A stretch of DNA of 64,000 nucleotides. Source: Vicinamibacterales bacterium. GTDB taxonomy: Bacteria; Acidobacteriota; Vicinamibacteria; Vicinamibacterales; UBA8438. Positions 54,809 to 63,527 of this stretch are shown piece after piece. The stretch lies in NCBI GenBank assembly GCA_958296065.1, contig CATQHX010000025.1, positions 1 through 64,000 of the forward strand, given 5' to 3'. Within the stretch, counting starts at the first letter, position 1. Each line of letters starts with the position of its first letter. The notes beneath the pieces were generated by a model. The model was not told the origin of the DNA. It did not search any database and was given only the letters and a program-made list of their open reading frames with translations. Both the position numbers and the translations under genes were made by a program.

Positions 54809-56334
54809 TGGCGGGCACGTCGCGGCCGGCGGAAATGGAGACCGCCACATCGATCCGGGACGACATCCGAACCGGTCGCCGCTCGGCGGTCGACGTATGC
54901 CGGAGCTACCTGGACCGAATCGCCGACGAGGACGGATGCTGGCACGCGCTCACCGCCGTGTTCCGCGACGAGGCGTTGGCCCATGCGGCCGATATCGACC
55001 GGCGCCGGGACGAATGGCGCGACCGGCCACTCCTCGGCGTGCCGATCACCGTCAAGGATGTCATCTGCACCCGCGGCCAGCTCACCACGGCTGCTTCGCG
55101 AATCCTCGCCGGCTTTCGGCCGCCTTACGACGCCACCGTAGCGGTCCGTCTCCGAGAGGCCGGCGCGGTTGTCGTCGGGAAGACGAATTGCGACGAGTTC
55201 GCGATGGGGTCGTCCACCGAGCATTCCGCGTACGGACCGAGCCGCAACCCCTGGAATCCGGACCACACGCCCGGCGGGTCGAGCGGCGGCGCGGCGGCCG
55301 CCGTCGCGGCCGGTCTGGCGCCGGTCGCCATCGGATCGGACACCGGAGGATCGATTCGCCAGCCGGCTGCGTTCTGCGGCATCGTGGGGTTGAAGCCGAC
55401 GTACGGACGCGTCTCGCGTTACGGTCTGCTGGCCTTCGCTTCGTCGCTCGACCAGATCGGCCCTCTCACGCGAACCGTGGACGACGCGGCCCTCGTCCTG
55501 AACGTGCTGGCGGGACATGATCCGCGCGATGCGACGTCTGCCGATGCACCGGTCGCCGACTACACGGCAGCGTTGACCGGGGAGGCGGCCGGGCTGCGGG
55601 TGGGCATGCCTCGAGCCCTGCTGGAGCTGGCCGACGCAGGCATCGACGGCGAGATACTGAGCGCTTATCGACGATCCATGGAGGCGCTGAGGGACGCGGG
55701 AGTCGCACTCATCGACATCGAGCTGCCGCACGCCGAGTACGCGGTGCCGGTCTACTACCTCGTCGCGCCGGCCGAAGCGAGCTCGAATCTCGCCCGCTAC
55801 GACGGGGTCCGCTACGGCTCCCGCGCCGCGGCGGGGGGCGCCGAGGACAACGACCGGGGTTCACCGCTCGCGAAAATGTACGACCGGACGCGCGACGCCG
55901 GCTTCGGCGCGGAGGTAAAGCGCCGAATCATGTTGGGCACCTACGCGCTGAGCGCCGGGTACTATGACGCCTACTACCGGCGGGCCCAACGCGTGCGCAG
56001 CCTGATTCGCCGTGACTACAGCAACGCCTTCGACGGCAATGCAGGGCCGGGAGTCGACGTCGTGGCTTTGCCGACCACACCCACTCCTGCCTTCCGCCTG
56101 GGCGAGCATCTCCAGGATCCGTTGGCAATGTATCTCGGCGACATCTTCACCGTGAGCGCCAACTTGACCGGACTGCCGGCGATCAGCGTGCCCGCCGGCT
56201 TCACAGCGACCGGTCTGCCCATCGGCCTGCAACTGGTGGGCCGGGCGTTCGACGAGGCAACGCTGCTGCGCCTTTCGCACGCATACGAGCGTGCGGCCGG
56301 CGGGAGCCGACGCCCCGCGCGCGCTCCCGACTGA
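54808..56334 (+). CDS. gatA: Aspartyl/glutamyl-tRNA amidotransferase subunit A
   Basis: 508 residues. Amidase that frees ammonia from glutamine for GatB. The Ser-cisSer-Lys triad is visible: Lys in [16 protein letters not shown] near 72-87, then the amidase signature [15 protein letters not shown] near 153-167 and [17 protein letters not shown] near 173-189. [14 protein letters not shown] follows. It ends [11 protein letters not shown]. Start at 54808 overlaps gatC by 1 nt. Length is normal. Confidence 0.95.
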   Translation: MAGTSRPAEMETATSIRDDIRTGRRSAVDVCRSYLDRIADEDGCWHALTAVFRDEALAHAADIDRRRDEWRDRPLLGVPITVKDVICTRGQLTTAASRILAGFRPPYDATVAVRLREAGAVVVGKTNCDEFAMGSSTEHSAYGPSRNPWNPDHTPGGSSGGAAAAVAAGLAPVAIGSDTGGSIRQPAAFCGIVGLKPTYGRVSRYGLLAFASSLDQIGPLTRTVDDAALVLNVLAGHDPRDATSADAPVADYTAALTGEAAGLRVGMPRALLELADAGIDGEILSAYRRSMEALRDAGVALIDIELPHAEYAVPVYYLVAPAEASSNLARYDGVRYGSRAAAGGAEDNDRGSPLAKMYDRTRDAGFGAEVKRRIMLGTYALSAGYYDAYYRRAQRVRSLIRRDYSNAFDGNAGPGVDVVALPTTPTPAFRLGEHLQDPLAMYLGDIFTVSANLTGLPAISVPAGFTATGLPIGLQLVGRAFDEATLLRLSHAYERAAGGSRRPARAPD

Positions 56335-56394
56335 TGGTGGTCGAGACAGTGACGACGAGCGTCAGCGACGCTGCGGCCAAGGTCGTCCGCGCCA

Positions 56395-56412
56395 GCGCGG
56401 TTTCCACCGCGC
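56395..56412 (+). terminator. Hairpin downstream of gatA
   Basis: GCGCGG / CCGCGC with a 6-nt loop, 60 nt after the gatA stop. An earlier small dyad AGCGTC-AGC-GACGCT lies at 56358-56372. No T-run. Confidence 0.35.
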
Positions 56413-56429
56413 AGACTCCCGGCAAGCAA

Positions 56430-56529
56430 GGAGCTTGCGCCGCAGGACGCAGCGCAGTACTGAGGCGCAAGGTCATGGAGCGGGGGTATGGGCCGAAACG
56501 CCGAGCCAGCGAGACGCTTCGGGGCGCTA
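56430..56529 (+). repeat. Dispersed repeat family 1, copy between gatA and the small membrane gene
   Basis: 100 bp, from GGAGCTTGCGCCGCAG to CGGGGCGCTA, closely matching 21338-21443. The second stem has two mismatches here (CGAAACGCC / GACGCTTCG). It sits between convergent genes and ends at the stop of the minus-strand gene. Confidence 0.78.
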
Positions 56530-56847
56530 GGACTCCGCCGAATGCTCGGCCGGCGGGCCTCCGGCTTCCGCCGATTGGGCCTGCTCCAGCAACTCGGGAG
56601 TCCTCAACTGGTCTGCCAACCCACTCCGCGCTGCGGGCTGCAGATACCGAACCCGCTCGCCATCCATCCGGTCGACGAGGTTGCGAACGACGAGCGACGC
56701 TCGCCCCGTCTGCCGCAACTTCGTGAATCCGGCAACGACCAGGAACCCGATGAAGAGCGAGAGCAAGAAACCGGTGGAGATGGCCAGCCCCATCAGGGTC
56801 TGAACGGCCCCGCCGATGAGCGACTGCACATCTGGCGCCACGATCAC
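56527..56847 (-). CDS. Small single-pass membrane protein, unknown
   Basis: 106 residues, not recognised. One strong membrane segment (about 14-41, TLMGLAISTGFLLSLFIGFLVVAGF), then a basic helical part (KLRQTGRASLVVRNLVDRM) and an acidic, Ala/Pro-rich end. The start overlaps the rpoZ stop by 4 nt (ATGA), so it is translated with the RNA polymerase omega subunit gene. The last three bases overlap repeat copy 56430-56529. Confidence 0.6.
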   Translation of the reverse strand: MIVAPDVQSLIGGAVQTLMGLAISTGFLLSLFIGFLVVAGFTKLRQTGRASLVVRNLVDRMDGERVRYLQPAARSGLADQLRTPELLEQAQSAEAGGPPAEHSAES

Positions 56848-57155
56848 TCCCTACGCGCCGGCTCCGGCACGTCGTAATGAATCTTGCCCCGGTCCACTTC
56901 GCGCATCGCGATGCGTTCGAGCTTGTGACGCAGCGTCACGGGCGCGTCCGGACCCGGATCGCCGGCCAACTCCTCGAGTTTGGGCAACGCGCCCCGTCGC
57001 AACTGCTTGGCGCGCTGCGCGGCCACGTCGACGTAGAGAAACCGGCTCTCGATGGGCGGAGCCAACTCCCGATCGGACTCCGGACCGTCCGACGCCGCGC
57101 CTCCGACATCCTCTGCTTGCTCGACGCTATCGAGAAACTCTGGCCCCTCTTCCAT
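56844..57155 (-). CDS. rpoZ: RNA polymerase omega subunit
   Basis: 103 residues from the ATG at 57155. Omega assists assembly of the beta-prime subunit. The family core is clear: ESRFLYVDVAAQRAKQLRRG near 38-57 (R-F-x-x-V-x-x-A-x-x-R-A-x-Q-L), and LERIAMREVDRGKI near 82-95. An acidic 35-residue N-terminal extension (MEEGPEFLDSVEQAEDVGG) precedes it. It overlaps the following small membrane protein gene by 4 nt; the small gene at 57161 ends 5 nt upstream. Confidence 0.82.
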   Translation of the reverse strand: MEEGPEFLDSVEQAEDVGGAASDGPESDRELAPPIESRFLYVDVAAQRAKQLRRGALPKLEELAGDPGPDAPVTLRHKLERIAMREVDRGKIHYDVPEPARRE

Positions 57156-57160
57156 GGATA

Positions 57161-57400
57161 TTAGGATACGCGAAGAACAGCCGCGGGGTCGACATCCGCG
57201 GTCGCGGTCCCCGTCTCCCCGGCGTGGACGCGCAGGTTCGGCCCGGGCTCCGGCAACGCTTCGAACCACTCGCCGTTCAGCACGTAGAACGCGGCTCGCC
57301 CGCCCGCGTAGATGACTACGCCGCCAATCTCGTCCTCGATGGGCACGATTGCGCGAGCGTCGAGGTCAGCACACTTCAGAGCCGCTCTTGCACTCGACAT
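57161..57400 (-). CDS. Small acidic protein upstream of rpoZ, unknown
   Basis: 79 residues, not recognised. Beta-strand pattern (ARAIVPIEDEIGGVVIYAGG, AAFYVLNGEWFEALPE), acidic, no Cys except one near residue 10, no membrane segment. Stop 5 nt before the rpoZ start suggests co-transcription. The ATG at 57400 is preceded by an AT-rich dyad that would hold the promoter of the unit. Confidence 0.5.
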   Translation of the reverse strand: MSSARAALKCADLDARAIVPIEDEIGGVVIYAGGRAAFYVLNGEWFEALPEPGPNLRVHAGETGTATADVDPAAVLRVS

Positions 57401-57423
57401 GGCGTGTATCGTAGCACATAATC

Positions 57424-57464
57424 TTAGCGTTTTAAGGCTATAAAATATTAGTCTTCTACGCTAA
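57424..57464. promoter_or_regulatory. AT-rich dyad in the divergent promoter region
   Basis: TTAGCGT (57424-57430) and ACGCTAA (57458-57464) are perfect 7-bp arms around 27 nt rich in A/T with TATAAAATATTA. In such GC-rich DNA this island stands out. It lies 23 nt before the small acidic gene (minus) and 71 nt before the YmdB-like gene (plus). Confidence 0.45.
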
Positions 57465-57535
57465 CACTGATCCATGCGGCGTATCCTCGCCCGCCCTCTG
57501 CCCGGGTCCGGCAACCTGTGCGATCATTCGGACGG

Positions 57536-58375
57536 ATGTCGGATCTGGTCACGTTGCTGTTTATCGGCGATATCGTCGGCAAGCCCGGCAGGGCGATAAC
57601 CCGGCTCGCCCTTCCCCGCCTTGTCGCCCGGCATGGCATCGACCTCGTTATCGCGAACGTCGAAAACGCAGCCGGCGGCAACGGCATCACCCGCGACATC
57701 GGGGAGACGCTCCTGGACTACGGCGTGCAGGTCATGACCACCGGCAACCACGTCTGGGACAAGAAGGAAGCGATCGCATACATCGAGAACCAGCCGCGGC
57801 TCCTCAGGCCGGGCAACTATCCGGACGGCGTCCCGGGTCGCGGGCACTGCAGCGTGCTGACGCGGGGCGGCGTGGCGATCGGCGTCGTGAACGTGATGGG
57901 CCGCATCTTCATGAACCCGTTGGACAACCCTTTCCACGTCGTTCGGGAACAGATCGCGATGGCGCGCGCCGAGCACGGCGCACGGATCGTCTTCATCGAC
58001 TTCCACGCCGAAGCGACGTCGGAGAAGAAGGCGATGGGCTGGCATCTCGACGGCGAGGTGACCGTCGTAGCGGGCACGCACACCCATGTGCAGACGGCCG
58101 ACGAACGCATCCTGCCGAACGGTACCGCCTATATCACCGACGTCGGCATGACCGGTCCGCACGATTCGATCATCGGCGTCGATCCGCGGCCCGTACTGAA
58201 GCGTTTTCTCGACGGCATGCCGGCTAGATTCGATACGGCGACCCGGAATCCGAGAGTCAATGCCATTGTCGTGACCGCCGATCCCGAAACCGGGCGGGCC
58301 CAATCGATCGCGCGCGTGGATCTCTCCGCGGACGAAATCGACGCACGCGACCCGCGGACGGAGACGCAACGGTGA
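57536..58375 (+). CDS. YmdB-like metallophosphoesterase
   Basis: 279 residues from the ATG at 57536. The TIGR00282/YmdB family has a di-metal site and cyclic-nucleotide phosphodiesterase activity in studied members. Metal motifs: LLFIGDIVGKPGRAI at the start (D), VIANVENAAGGNGIT near 39 (N and E), VMTTGNHVWDKKEA near 65 (N-H), FIDFHAEATSEKKAMGWHLD near 154 (H), and VAGTHTHVQTADERILPNGT near 180 (H-x-H). The xseA GTG overlaps the stop by 4 nt, so it heads the xse-isp operon. Confidence 0.88.
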   Translation: MSDLVTLLFIGDIVGKPGRAITRLALPRLVARHGIDLVIANVENAAGGNGITRDIGETLLDYGVQVMTTGNHVWDKKEAIAYIENQPRLLRPGNYPDGVPGRGHCSVLTRGGVAIGVVNVMGRIFMNPLDNPFHVVREQIAMARAEHGARIVFIDFHAEATSEKKAMGWHLDGEVTVVAGTHTHVQTADERILPNGTAYITDVGMTGPHDSIIGVDPRPVLKRFLDGMPARFDTATRNPRVNAIVVTADPETGRAQSIARVDLSADEIDARDPRTETQR

Positions 58376-59838
58376 CGAGACTGCCATTCGGCGAGCCGGC
58401 ACCGACGCCAACGGCGAGCGCACGACCGGGACGTCAGGTGCTTACCGTCCCGGAGCTGACGGCCCGCATCCGTCTGCAACTCGAGTCGGCCTACCCGACC
58501 GTCTGGGTCGAAGGCGAGCTGTCGAACTGCCGCCGCTGGAACACCGGACATCTCTATTTCACCCTGAAGGGCGGTAGCGCCCAGATCCGGGGCGTGATGT
58601 TCCGATCGGCGTTTCGCTACCTCCGATTCGAGCCGGCCGACGGTCAGCGAGTCGTGGCCCGCGGTCGGATCGGCGTCTACGAGCCGAAGGGCGAGTACCA
58701 GCTCGTGGCGGAGCACCTGGAGCCGTTCGGCCTCGGCGCGCGGCAACTGGCCTTCGATCAGCTTCGCAGACGACTCGAGAACGAGGGCCTGTTCGACGAG
58801 GCGCGCAAGCGTCCGCTTCCAACGCTGCCGCGCAAGATAGGCATCGTCACCTCGCTCGACGGGGCAGCACTCCGCGACGTCCTCAACGTGCTCGGCCGCC
58901 GGTTCCCGAACGTCCATCTCATCATCAGTCCGACTCGCGTGCAGGGCGACGGCGCGGGCCGGGAAATCGCCGCTGCACTCGCGCGCATTGCCGGAGTCGC
59001 CGGACTGGACGTCGTGATCCTGGCGCGCGGCGGAGGGTCGCTGGAAGACCTCTGGGAGTTCAACGAAGAAGGGCTGGCCAGAACGATAGCCGCATTCGAG
59101 GTGCCGGTGATCTCCGCCGTGGGGCACCAGACGGACTACACGATCAGCGATTTCGTCGCCGACCTGCGTGCTCCGACTCCATCTGCGGCAGCGGAGCTGG
59201 TCGTCGCACGGAAAACCGATCTGGCGGCGCGCCTGGACCGCGCCACCGGCCGCCTCGGTACGGCGGCCCGCACCGCCATCCAGCGGCGCCGCGCACTTGT
59301 CGAGACTGCACGCCACCGACCGGGCCTCGCATCGTTTCCGACCCGACTCGCCCTCCACGGCCGCCGGGTGGACGAACTGACCCGCCGACTCATAGAGCGC
59401 GCGCGGGCGGACGTCGGTCGGCTCGAGCGGCGGCGGGCCGCGCTTCGATTGCGGCTGGAAGCGCTCGATGTCGGTCCTCGGCTGGTCCGCATCCGGACCA
59501 GGCTCACGCACGCGAGAGAGCGCCTGACGCGTGCGCTCGATGGGGGCCACGCGGCGCGCAGGCGGCGGCTGACGATGGGTGGCGAGCGCCTGGAGCACGT
59601 CATGCGCAACCGCCACACCCGCGCGCGGCGGCAATTGGAGACCGTCGTGGCGAAGCTCGGTTCGCTAAGCCCGCTCGGCGTGCTGGCGCGCGGCTACGCG
59701 GTCTGCTGGAACCATGATCGAACCGCCATCGTTCGCCGCGCGTCCGATGTCGCCGTCGGCGAACCCGTGCGCATCACTCTGCACGAAGGAACACTGCGGT
59801 GCGAGGTAACGGCGCGGGACGAGGAGCCTGTACCGTAG
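58372..59838 (+). CDS. xseA: Exodeoxyribonuclease VII large subunit
   Basis: 488 residues from a GTG overlapping the previous stop (GTGA). Catalyses processive single-strand DNA degradation with XseB. An OB-fold domain comes first (LTARIRLQLESAYPTVWVEG, HLYFTLKGGSAQIRGVMF), then the catalytic domain with LPRKIGIVTSLDGAALRDVL near 155, ILARGGGSLEDLWEFNEE near 217-234, and ISAVGHQTDYTISDFVADLR near 247. An Arg-rich coiled-coil follows (about 285-440). The end LSPLGVLARGYAV is typical. xseB follows after 75 nt. Confidence 0.95.
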   Translation: MTRLPFGEPAPTPTASARPGRQVLTVPELTARIRLQLESAYPTVWVEGELSNCRRWNTGHLYFTLKGGSAQIRGVMFRSAFRYLRFEPADGQRVVARGRIGVYEPKGEYQLVAEHLEPFGLGARQLAFDQLRRRLENEGLFDEARKRPLPTLPRKIGIVTSLDGAALRDVLNVLGRRFPNVHLIISPTRVQGDGAGREIAAALARIAGVAGLDVVILARGGGSLEDLWEFNEEGLARTIAAFEVPVISAVGHQTDYTISDFVADLRAPTPSAAAELVVARKTDLAARLDRATGRLGTAARTAIQRRRALVETARHRPGLASFPTRLALHGRRVDELTRRLIERARADVGRLERRRAALRLRLEALDVGPRLVRIRTRLTHARERLTRALDGGHAARRRRLTMGGERLEHVMRNRHTRARRQLETVVAKLGSLSPLGVLARGYAVCWNHDRTAIVRRASDVAVGEPVRITLHEGTLRCEVTARDEEPVP

Positions 59839-59913
59839 AACGACACGTCGGCTGAGCCGAGCGCAGCCGCAGGGCTACTGCTGCCGACGCGGCGTGTCGA
59901 GGAACCGCGAATC

Positions 59914-60225
59914 ATGGACGACCCGAACATCAAGGACTTCGAATCCGCCCTTGCCGAGCTCGAGACCATTGTCGAGACCCTGGAGGAGGGCCAGCTTCCG
60001 CTGGAGCAGTCGCTGGAACGCTTTGAACGTGGAATCGCGCTGTCGCGGTTCTGCCACACGCGTCTGGAGGATGCCGAACGCCGCATCGAGCTGCTTACCG
60101 AGCGCGGGCAGACCCGCCCGGCGCCGGCCGAGATCGCCGGCACCGGGACCCCGAACCCGCCCGGCAAGGGCACGGCGGACGACGGCAGGACCGATGGCCC
60201 GACGGACGATGACACCCCCTTCTGA
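59914..60225 (+). CDS. xseB: Exodeoxyribonuclease VII small subunit
   Basis: 103 residues. The N-terminal 65 residues match XseB: FESALAELETIVETLEEGQL, PLEQSLERFERGIAL and CHTRLEDAERRIELLTE. The last 35 residues are a Pro/Gly/Asp-rich tail of low complexity not needed by the family. The tail overlaps the ispA start by 17 nt. Confidence 0.93.
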   Translation: MDDPNIKDFESALAELETIVETLEEGQLPLEQSLERFERGIALSRFCHTRLEDAERRIELLTERGQTRPAPAEIAGTGTPNPPGKGTADDGRTDGPTDDDTPF

Positions 60226-61153
60226 GTCCACGGCGGGGGTGACGACTTTCGCCGACTACGTGCGCGGTCGGCGGGCCGCCGTCGACGAGGCGCTCGGCCG
60301 CCTCCTCCCGTCGCCGCCGGCCTGTCCTCCCCTGATTGCCGAAGCGATGCGCTACACCGTATTCGCGGGGGGAAAGCGACTGCGACCGCTCCTTACGCTG
60401 GCAGCCGCCGACAGCGTGACACCGGGCGGGATGGCGAACGACGGCGAGGTCCTTCCCGCCGCGTGCGCGGTCGAGTTGATTCACACCTACTCGCTGGTAC
60501 ACGACGACCTGCCGGCAATGGACAACGACACCCTGCGACGCGGGCAGCCAACCGCGCACGTCGTCTACGGCGAAGCTGTCGCCATCCTCGCCGGCGACGC
60601 ACTCCTGACCGAGGCGTTTCGGGTGCTGGCCCGAGGATCGGAGTCCGACCCCGCGAGCCTCCGTGCGCGCCGGCTGCGCACGCTGGAATACATCGCGGCC
60701 GCCGCCGGCCCCGAGGGGATGGTGGGTGGGCAGGTCATGGACGTTTCCTCCACCGGCACCACCTCCGCGGTGTTCGACACCGAGCGACTTCGTGCCACGC
60801 ACGAACGCAAGACAGGGGCCCTCATCCGCGCCGCCGCCGTCGCCGGCGCCCTCATGGGCGGGTCTTCCCACCCGGTTGCCGATGCGGTCGACCGCTACGC
60901 GACGCACCTCGGGCTGGCGTTCCAGATAGTCGACGACATCCTCGACATCGAGGGAGTCCAGGAGGACCTGGGCAAGACGGCGGGGAAGGACGCGGATGCC
61001 GGCAAGCCGACGTACCCGGCGATGTTCGGCCTGGAGGAGTCGCGCCACCTCGCAGCACGGTCGATCGCCGACGCGAAAGCGGAACTTCGGACTGCCGGAA
61101 TAGGCGGACGCCTGTTCGAGATAGCCGACTGGGTCCTCAGCCGGACCCGCTGA
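60209..61153 (+). CDS. ispA: Farnesyl/geranyl diphosphate synthase
   Basis: 314 residues from the ATG at 60209; an in-frame ATG at 60194 would add five residues. Trans-prenyltransferase making C15 or C20 diphosphates from IPP and DMAPP. FAGGKRLRPLLTLAA near 48-62; first aspartate-rich motif LVHDDLPAMDNDTLRRG near 92-108 (DDxxxxD type); GEAVAILAGDALL near 116; KTGALIRAAAVAG near 200; second motif FQIVDDILDIEGV near 238 (DDxxD). The start overlaps xseB. Next gene is tlyA, with no dxs between. Confidence 0.92.
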   Translation: MTPPSESTAGVTTFADYVRGRRAAVDEALGRLLPSPPACPPLIAEAMRYTVFAGGKRLRPLLTLAAADSVTPGGMANDGEVLPAACAVELIHTYSLVHDDLPAMDNDTLRRGQPTAHVVYGEAVAILAGDALLTEAFRVLARGSESDPASLRARRLRTLEYIAAAAGPEGMVGGQVMDVSSTGTTSAVFDTERLRATHERKTGALIRAAAVAGALMGGSSHPVADAVDRYATHLGLAFQIVDDILDIEGVQEDLGKTAGKDADAGKPTYPAMFGLEESRHLAARSIADAKAELRTAGIGGRLFEIADWVLSRTR

Positions 61154-61183
61154 GTCGAACGGAGACCTGGGAGCCCGCAGATC

Positions 61184-61320
61184 AGTCCGTGGTGGAACCC
61201 GCGTCGCACCGAGAACGGCGAGGCGCCCGCGTGGCAAGGCGCGACGAGGAAGCATATTGGGCATATTCGACCGAGGAGCAACGCAGTCCACGCGGGATGC
61301 ATCGCCGCTCGAATGCAGCG
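61184..61320. repeat. Dispersed repeat family 2, long palindromic copy
   Basis: 61184-61244 matches the repeat at 12284-12343. It continues through an AT-rich centre, GCATATTGGGCATATTCG (61252-61269), to a right arm (about 61273-61318) that is roughly complementary to the left arm, sharing the CCCGCGTGG core. The whole forms an imperfect dyad of about 110 nt. It fills the ispA-tlyA gap, where dxs is usually found. Confidence 0.65.
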
Positions 61321-61341
61321 GGGCTCTTGCCACGGGCTGAT

Positions 61342-62103
61342 ATGGAAGGCCGCACGAGGCTGGACGCGCTGGTCGTTGCACGCGGCCTGGCGACGACGCG
61401 AGCGAGGGCGCGCGCCCTCATCCTGGCCGGGCGGGTTCGGGTGGACGACAGCACTCGGACGAAGGCCGGGACCGCAGTCGCCACCGACGCACGGATCGCG
61501 CTGAGCGTCCCCGACCATCCCTACGTGGGACGCGGCGGCGTGAAGCTGTCCCGCGCACTCGACCGTTTCGGCATCGGCGTGCAGGAACGGACCGCACTGG
61601 ATATCGGCGCCTCGACCGGTGGCTTCACCGATGCCATGCTGCAGCGCGGCGCGGCCCTCGTGATGGCCCTCGACGTCGGCCGCGGCCAGCTCGACTGGAA
61701 GCTGAGGGGGGACTCGCGCGTCATACCGCTGGAGGGAATCAACGCTCGACACTTGACTCCGGAAGTCCTGCCGGAAGGGATTCACCCGGTCGACATCGTG
61801 ACCATCGACGTCTCGTTCATCTCGCTACGGCTCGTCCTGCCTGCAATCCCGCCACTGGTAGCGGAAGACGGCGACGTGGTGGCGCTGGTCAAGCCACAGT
61901 TCGAAGCGACCCGCAGCGAGGTAGCCAGGGGCGGAATCGTCCGCGATCGCGCGGTCAGGCGCCGCGTCATCCGCCAAGTGGGCGCGAAGGCCGATGCGGT
62001 AGGATTGACGTGCGTTTCGACCACGCCGGCACCGCGGCGTGAGGCCACCGGCAATCGCGAGTACTTCGTCCACCTCCGTCACCGTGCGACGGCCTCATCC
62101 TGA
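61342..62103 (+). CDS. tlyA: TlyA-family rRNA 2'-O-methyltransferase / S4-domain protein
   Basis: 253 residues from the ATG at 61342. TlyA proteins 2'-O-methylate 16S and 23S rRNA. An S4 RNA-binding domain lies at the N-terminus (RLDALVVARGLATTRARARA), then the FtsJ-like methyltransferase: YVGRGGVKLSRALDRFGI near 63, motif I ALDIGASTGGFTDAMLQRGA near 87-106, VMALDVGRGQLDWKL, and VSFISLRLVLPAI and VALVKPQFEATRSEV with the catalytic Lys. The stop overlaps the nadK ATG by 1 nt. A repeat lies upstream, 21 nt before the start. Confidence 0.93.
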   Translation: MEGRTRLDALVVARGLATTRARARALILAGRVRVDDSTRTKAGTAVATDARIALSVPDHPYVGRGGVKLSRALDRFGIGVQERTALDIGASTGGFTDAMLQRGAALVMALDVGRGQLDWKLRGDSRVIPLEGINARHLTPEVLPEGIHPVDIVTIDVSFISLRLVLPAIPPLVAEDGDVVALVKPQFEATRSEVARGGIVRDRAVRRRVIRQVGAKADAVGLTCVSTTPAPRREATGNREYFVHLRHRATASS

Positions 62104-63011
62104 TGGCGCCTGCGCCCCCTGCTCCAAGCCACCCTGAACGCCGTACCACGGTGGGCATCGTCGCCCGCCCGAACGCCCCCAACGCAACCTCCGCCGCCCG
62201 GGATGCGGCGTCATGGCTGCAAAGGCGGACAGTTCCCACGGTCGTCGAGACCGAGACGGCGCGCCGGGCCGGTCTGAGCAACCGTACGGCTTCACGGACG
62301 GACTTGCCGGCCGAGGCGGACGTGCTCCTGGTCCTCGGCGGCGACGGCACCCTCCTGAGCGTTGCCCATCCGGTAGCGCGCCTGGCCCCGGAGACGCTCA
62401 TCCTGGGAGTGAACTGCGGGAGTCTCGGCTTCCTTACCGAGATCACCCGACCCGAGATGTACGAGGCCCTCGATTCCGTGCTGGCCGGCCAGGCCGGCAT
62501 CGACGAACGCCTTACCGTCCGTGCTTTCGTGAAACGGGGCGGGCGCGAGATTGCGGACAGGACCGTGCTCAACGACGTCGTAATCGGCAGATCGGCCGAC
62601 TCGGGAATCATCGACGTGACCATCACCCTGCGCGACCGGCTCGTTACAAGTTGCCGGGCTGACGGCGTAATCCTGTCGACACCGACCGGCTCGACCGGCT
62701 ACAGCCTGGCTGCCGGCGGCCCCATCGTGCACCCGACCGTGGATGCCCTGACCGTAACCCCGATCGCGCCGCATACCCTGACCAACCGCCCGGTCGTCAT
62801 CCCGGCGCGCGAGCCGGTAACGCTGGAGCCGAGGCTGGGCGGAACGCACGTCGACGCTTTTGCCAGCTTCGACGGTCAACTCAGCGTCGCGCTGGAGGAA
62901 GGCGACAAGGTAGTCGTCGAACGATCGGAGCGGCCACTACGGCTCGTGAGCGCGGCGTCGCGCGACTACTTCGCGGTGCTCCGGCAAAAGCTCAAGTGGG
63001 GCGAACGCTGA
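62103..63011 (+). CDS. nadK: NAD kinase
   Basis: 302 residues. Phosphorylates NAD to NADP. Family motifs: VLLVLGGDGTLLSVAH near 73-88 (GGDGT), ILGVNCGSLGFLTEI near 99-113 (G-x-LGFLTE), TVLNDVVIGR near 154-163 (the NE/D motif, here LND), and CRADGVILSTPTGSTGYSLA near 184-203. A 30-residue N-terminal extension precedes the family start. The ATG overlaps the tlyA stop by 1 nt. recN, often next in this cluster, is not present. Confidence 0.95.
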   Translation: MAPAPPAPSHPERRTTVGIVARPNAPNATSAARDAASWLQRRTVPTVVETETARRAGLSNRTASRTDLPAEADVLLVLGGDGTLLSVAHPVARLAPETLILGVNCGSLGFLTEITRPEMYEALDSVLAGQAGIDERLTVRAFVKRGGREIADRTVLNDVVIGRSADSGIIDVTITLRDRLVTSCRADGVILSTPTGSTGYSLAAGGPIVHPTVDALTVTPIAPHTLTNRPVVIPAREPVTLEPRLGGTHVDAFASFDGQLSVALEEGDKVVVERSERPLRLVSAASRDYFAVLRQKLKWGER

Positions 63012-63046
63012 ACCCGCCGGGGCCAGTGAACCGGTGACAGCCCGTG

Positions 63047-63472
63047 CTACTTGTCGCTGATCGGCGGGTGGTGGATGATCTGCACGCGATTGCCATCCGG
63101 ATCCGAGAGGTATAGCGACCGCGCACCGTCGCGATGAGTCCTCGGCGCCGCGGCGAGCTCTATGCCGCACCACCTCAGGTAGTCGGCCCACGCGTCGACG
63201 TCTTCAGACCGTCGCACGACGAGACCCAGGTGATCGAGCGCGCAACCAGCGTGCTCCGGACCGCGGCCGCCCGGCACGCGGTGGAGCGCCAGATTGTCGA
63301 CCCCGGAAGTCAGGTACACGTTGTCCTCGTCCGGCTCCCATTCCACGGCAAAGCCGAGCACATCCGTATAGAACCGCCTCATGGCCCCGAAATCGCTCGC
63401 GTGGAGCGCCAGATGCCGCAGACCGCGGTGCGGCGGACGATTCGGCATGGATCGCGGCGGGCGATTCGGCAT
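63047..63472 (-). CDS. VOC/glyoxalase-family protein
   Basis: 141 residues. Two beta-alpha-beta-beta-beta units: LRHLALHASDFGAMRRFYTD near 19 and CALDHLGLVVRRSEDVDAWA near 75, with the closing SLYLSDPDGNRVQIIHHP. Metal ligand candidates are His in HLALH and HLGL, and the usual Glu of the last strand is replaced by Gln (VQIIHH). The N-terminus repeats MPNRPPR / MPNRPPH, so 63448 may be the real start. The substrate is unknown. It is convergent with nadK. Confidence 0.82.
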   Translation of the reverse strand: MPNRPPRSMPNRPPHRGLRHLALHASDFGAMRRFYTDVLGFAVEWEPDEDNVYLTSGVDNLALHRVPGGRGPEHAGCALDHLGLVVRRSEDVDAWADYLRWCGIELAAAPRTHRDGARSLYLSDPDGNRVQIIHHPPISDK

Positions 63473-63514
63473 GCATCAATCGTAACCCGGCGGCGCCCAC
63501 GCCCCGGGGACTGC

Positions 63515-63520
63515 TAGAAT
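63515..63520 (+). promoter_or_regulatory. -10-like hexamer, leaderless start at 63528
   Basis: TAGAAT, close to the consensus, with exactly 7 nt to the ATG at 63528 and no ribosome site. The clearest of the four such sites. Confidence 0.4.
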
Positions 63521-63527
63521 CGGCGGC

